From Natronoarchaeum rubrum (lineage in GTDB: Archaea > Halobacteriota > Halobacteria > Halobacteriales > Natronoarchaeaceae): a stretch of 64,000 nucleotides of DNA. Numbering within the stretch: position 1 is the stretch's first letter; the number at the start of each line of letters is the position of its first letter. The notes beneath the pieces were generated by a model that saw only the letters and a list, made by a program, of their open reading frames with translations, ran no database searches and was not told the origin of the DNA. The position numbers were made by a program, and so were the translations under genes. This document shows positions 62,370 to 64,000 of the stretch, piece after piece. Location of the stretch: contig NZ_JANHDP010000004.1 in NCBI RefSeq assembly GCF_024494695.1, positions 186,001 to 250,000 of the forward strand, in the 5' to 3' direction.

Positions 62370-64000
62370 ATGCGGGAGCTACTCGACCGACTTCGAGGCG
62401 AAGACGCCGAGGCGGAGGGCTACTGCGACTGTCGCCCGGCGTTCGACGACGAGACGCTCGTGGTCGACGCCGACGACTGCGAGGGCGCCGGCGCACTCGC
62501 CGAGAGCGAGCACTGTCGCGCGACGGTCGTCGACGCGCTGACCGAGCGCGACGCCGAGCGCGTCGTGACGCGAGCCGGCGGGATGGAGCGGGCCTACGAG
62601 GACGGGGCGGCGGCCCTGCTGATCGCCGCGGGCCGGTTCGCCGAGCGCATCGCGTTCCGCGACGAACGGCTGGCCGAGCGCGCGCGACGCGATCCGTTGC
62701 GAGCCAGCCGCGACGCCGAAGCCCGGACGTCGACGGTCTCGAACGTGGCCGCCGAAACCGGGCTCGCCGCGGTTGCCGCAGCGGTCGACGGCTACGACTC
62801 GGCACTGCGGCCCTACGTCGGGCCGACCGTCGCGAGCGCCCGCGTCGCGGCCCGACCGCCGGCAGCGGGACGACTCGTCGAGACCAGAGCGATCGCTGCT
62901 GAGAGCGATTCTGGCGGCGGCGGTTCCGACGCCGAAAGCGAAGCCAGAGTCTACGAACGTCCTGACGGTGAGCGAACCTACCACCTGCTGCCCGCGGCGT
63001 GGCGGCTCGACGCCGACGCGCAGACGACGCTTGCGGCGGCCTACCAGCTGCTCGCGACCGGTGGCGTCGACGGCGAGGACCGCGCGCCCGGCCGAGCCGT
63101 CCGGCGCGTCGCGAGCGAGGACGACCCCGTCACCGAGTTGACGGCGATCCTCGAAAAGCACACGCGGGGGTTCGGCGCGGTTTCGGACCTCCTGTCCGAT
63201 CCCGCCGTCTCGGACGTGTTCGCGACCGCGCCCGTCGAGGACACCCAGGTTCGCGTGCTGTTCGACGGCGATCGGCTGGCGACGAACGTCCGGCTCACCG
63301 AGCGCGGCGCCGCCGCGCTGGCGTCGCGGTTCCGCCGTGCCAGCGGCCGTGCGTTCTCGCGAGCCAGCCCCACGCTCGCCGCGACGGCCGACGCCGGCGG
63401 CGACCGATCGGTCCGCGTCGCCGGTGTCACCGACCCGGTCAGCGACGGCGACGCGTTCGTCTTTCGCGATCAGGCCGACGAGCCGCTGACGCTCCCCGCC
63501 CTCGTCGCGAACGGAACGCTCACACCCGACGCCGCTGCACTACTGTCGGTCGCCGTCGAGCGCGCCTGCGCCGGGCTAATCGCCGGCACGCGCGGCGCGG
63601 GCAAGACGACGCTGCTGGGCGCCCTGCTGTGGGAGTTCCCGCCGGCGACCCGGACCGTCGCGATCGAGGACACGCCCGAACTTCCCGTCGAGAGCCTTCG
63701 CGCGACCGGCCGGGACGTCCAGCAGCTGACGACTGCCGTCGACGCCGACGACGGGCCCGGCATCACGCCGACCGCGGCGCTCAGGACGGCGCTCCGGCTG
63801 GGCGAGGGCGCGCTCGTGCTCGGCGAGGTGCGCGGCGAGGAGGCCCAGGTGCTGTACGAGGCGATGCGCGTCGGCGCCAGCGGCAGCGCGGTTCTCGGGA
63901 CGATCCACGGCGACGGCGGGGCGTCGGTCCGCGAGCGCGTCGTCGCCGACCTCGACGTGCCCGAGTCCTCCTTTGCTGTCACGGATCTCGTCGTGACGGT
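62370..64000 (+). CDS. Type II/IV secretion ATPase (PilB/TadA-like), cut by window end
   Basis: This ATPase drives pilus assembly. The visible 543 residues begin MRELLDRLRGEDAEAEGYCDC; the N-terminal domain is long and acidic. Walker A is GTRGAGKTT (406-414), the Asp box is TVAIEDTPELP, Walker B LVLGEVRGEE lies near 482-491, and the His box is GTIHGDGG. These make it a PilB3/TadA-type enzyme of the haloarchaeal pili. The frame is open at base 64000, so the C-terminus and any following pilus membrane gene are outside. Confidence 0.93.
   Translation, partial: MRELLDRLRGEDAEAEGYCDCRPAFDDETLVVDADDCEGAGALAESEHCRATVVDALTERDAERVVTRAGGMERAYEDGAAALLIAAGRFAERIAFRDERLAERARRDPLRASRDAEARTSTVSNVAAETGLAAVAAAVDGYDSALRPYVGPTVASARVAARPPAAGRLVETRAIAAESDSGGGGSDAESEARVYERPDGERTYHLLPAAWRLDADAQTTLAAAYQLLATGGVDGEDRAPGRAVRRVASEDDPVTELTAILEKHTRGFGAVSDLLSDPAVSDVFATAPVEDTQVRVLFDGDRLATNVRLTERGAAALASRFRRASGRAFSRASPTLAATADAGGDRSVRVAGVTDPVSDGDAFVFRDQADEPLTLPALVANGTLTPDAAALLSVAVERACAGLIAGTRGAGKTTLLGALLWEFPPATRTVAIEDTPELPVESLRATGRDVQQLTTAVDADDGPGITPTAALRTALRLGEGALVLGEVRGEEAQVLYEAMRVGASGSAVLGTIHGDGGASVRERVVADLDVPESSFAVTDLVVT

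Overview
The window is chromosomal DNA of a haloarchaeon (class Halobacteria). It is very GC-rich, the proteins are strongly acidic, and the gene set is archaeal: TFIIB, a membrane LonB protease, a group II chaperonin, SecE and an archaeal NusG/Spt5, FtsZ1, CetZ, NreA, archaeal NadM, and Tat-type lipoproteins. Many genes have an AT-rich TATA element about 25-30 bases before the start codon, as expected for leaderless haloarchaeal transcripts. The genus cannot be fixed from the sequence. I saw no rRNA, tRNA, transposase, integrase or CRISPR array.

Layout. 1-1314: tail of a trpC-trpB operon. 1474-3642: a secreted cyclodextrin-glucanotransferase-type enzyme. 3789-9917: an AGT-like protein with an altered active site, a CPBP protease, LonB, NadM and a SAM hydrolase. 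9938-12284: a three-gene operon, tenA, an SSS symporter and a 39-residue membrane peptide, probably for thiamine-precursor salvage. 12399-22109: cupin, chaperonin, amidohydrolase, glycosyltransferase, methyltransferases and hydrolases, a TRAM protein and a radical SAM enzyme. 22435-30032: lipoprotein, ftsZ1, a flavoprotein, hydantoinase A/B, then secE-nusG. 30223-39173: zinc finger, PHP, PncC, aminotransferase, a tandem pair of unknown membrane proteins, a Ca2+/Na+ exchanger, a PhoU-like protein, Get3-like ATPase and an SDR. 39351-43934: nucleic-acid maintenance (EndoV, AN1-rhomboid, PolX, Mut7-C). 43962-50799: small regulators and unknown membrane proteins, including a stand-alone haem-copper-oxidase-like protein and a MIP18-like protein. 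50886-53045: an RHH/PIN toxin-antitoxin pair beside nreA. 53165-59773: tfb, the rnhA operon, PadR, pyrophosphatase, a phosphatase and a low-GC lipoprotein. 59882-64000: cetZ and the start of a type IV pilus-like cluster that runs off the window.

The most unusual content is non-coding. A roughly 51-bp double-hairpin repeat occurs as a tandem array at 22179-22353 and once inside the trpC reading frame (538-588), with paired changes in its stems. A nested palindrome of about 326 bp lies at 4711-5036. Several intergenic spacers hold perfect short palindromes placed like operators. Among proteins, the best leads are the alkyltransferase-like protein with Asp in place of Cys, the tenA/symporter/micropeptide operon, the tandem membrane-protein pair, and the orphan haem-copper-like protein.
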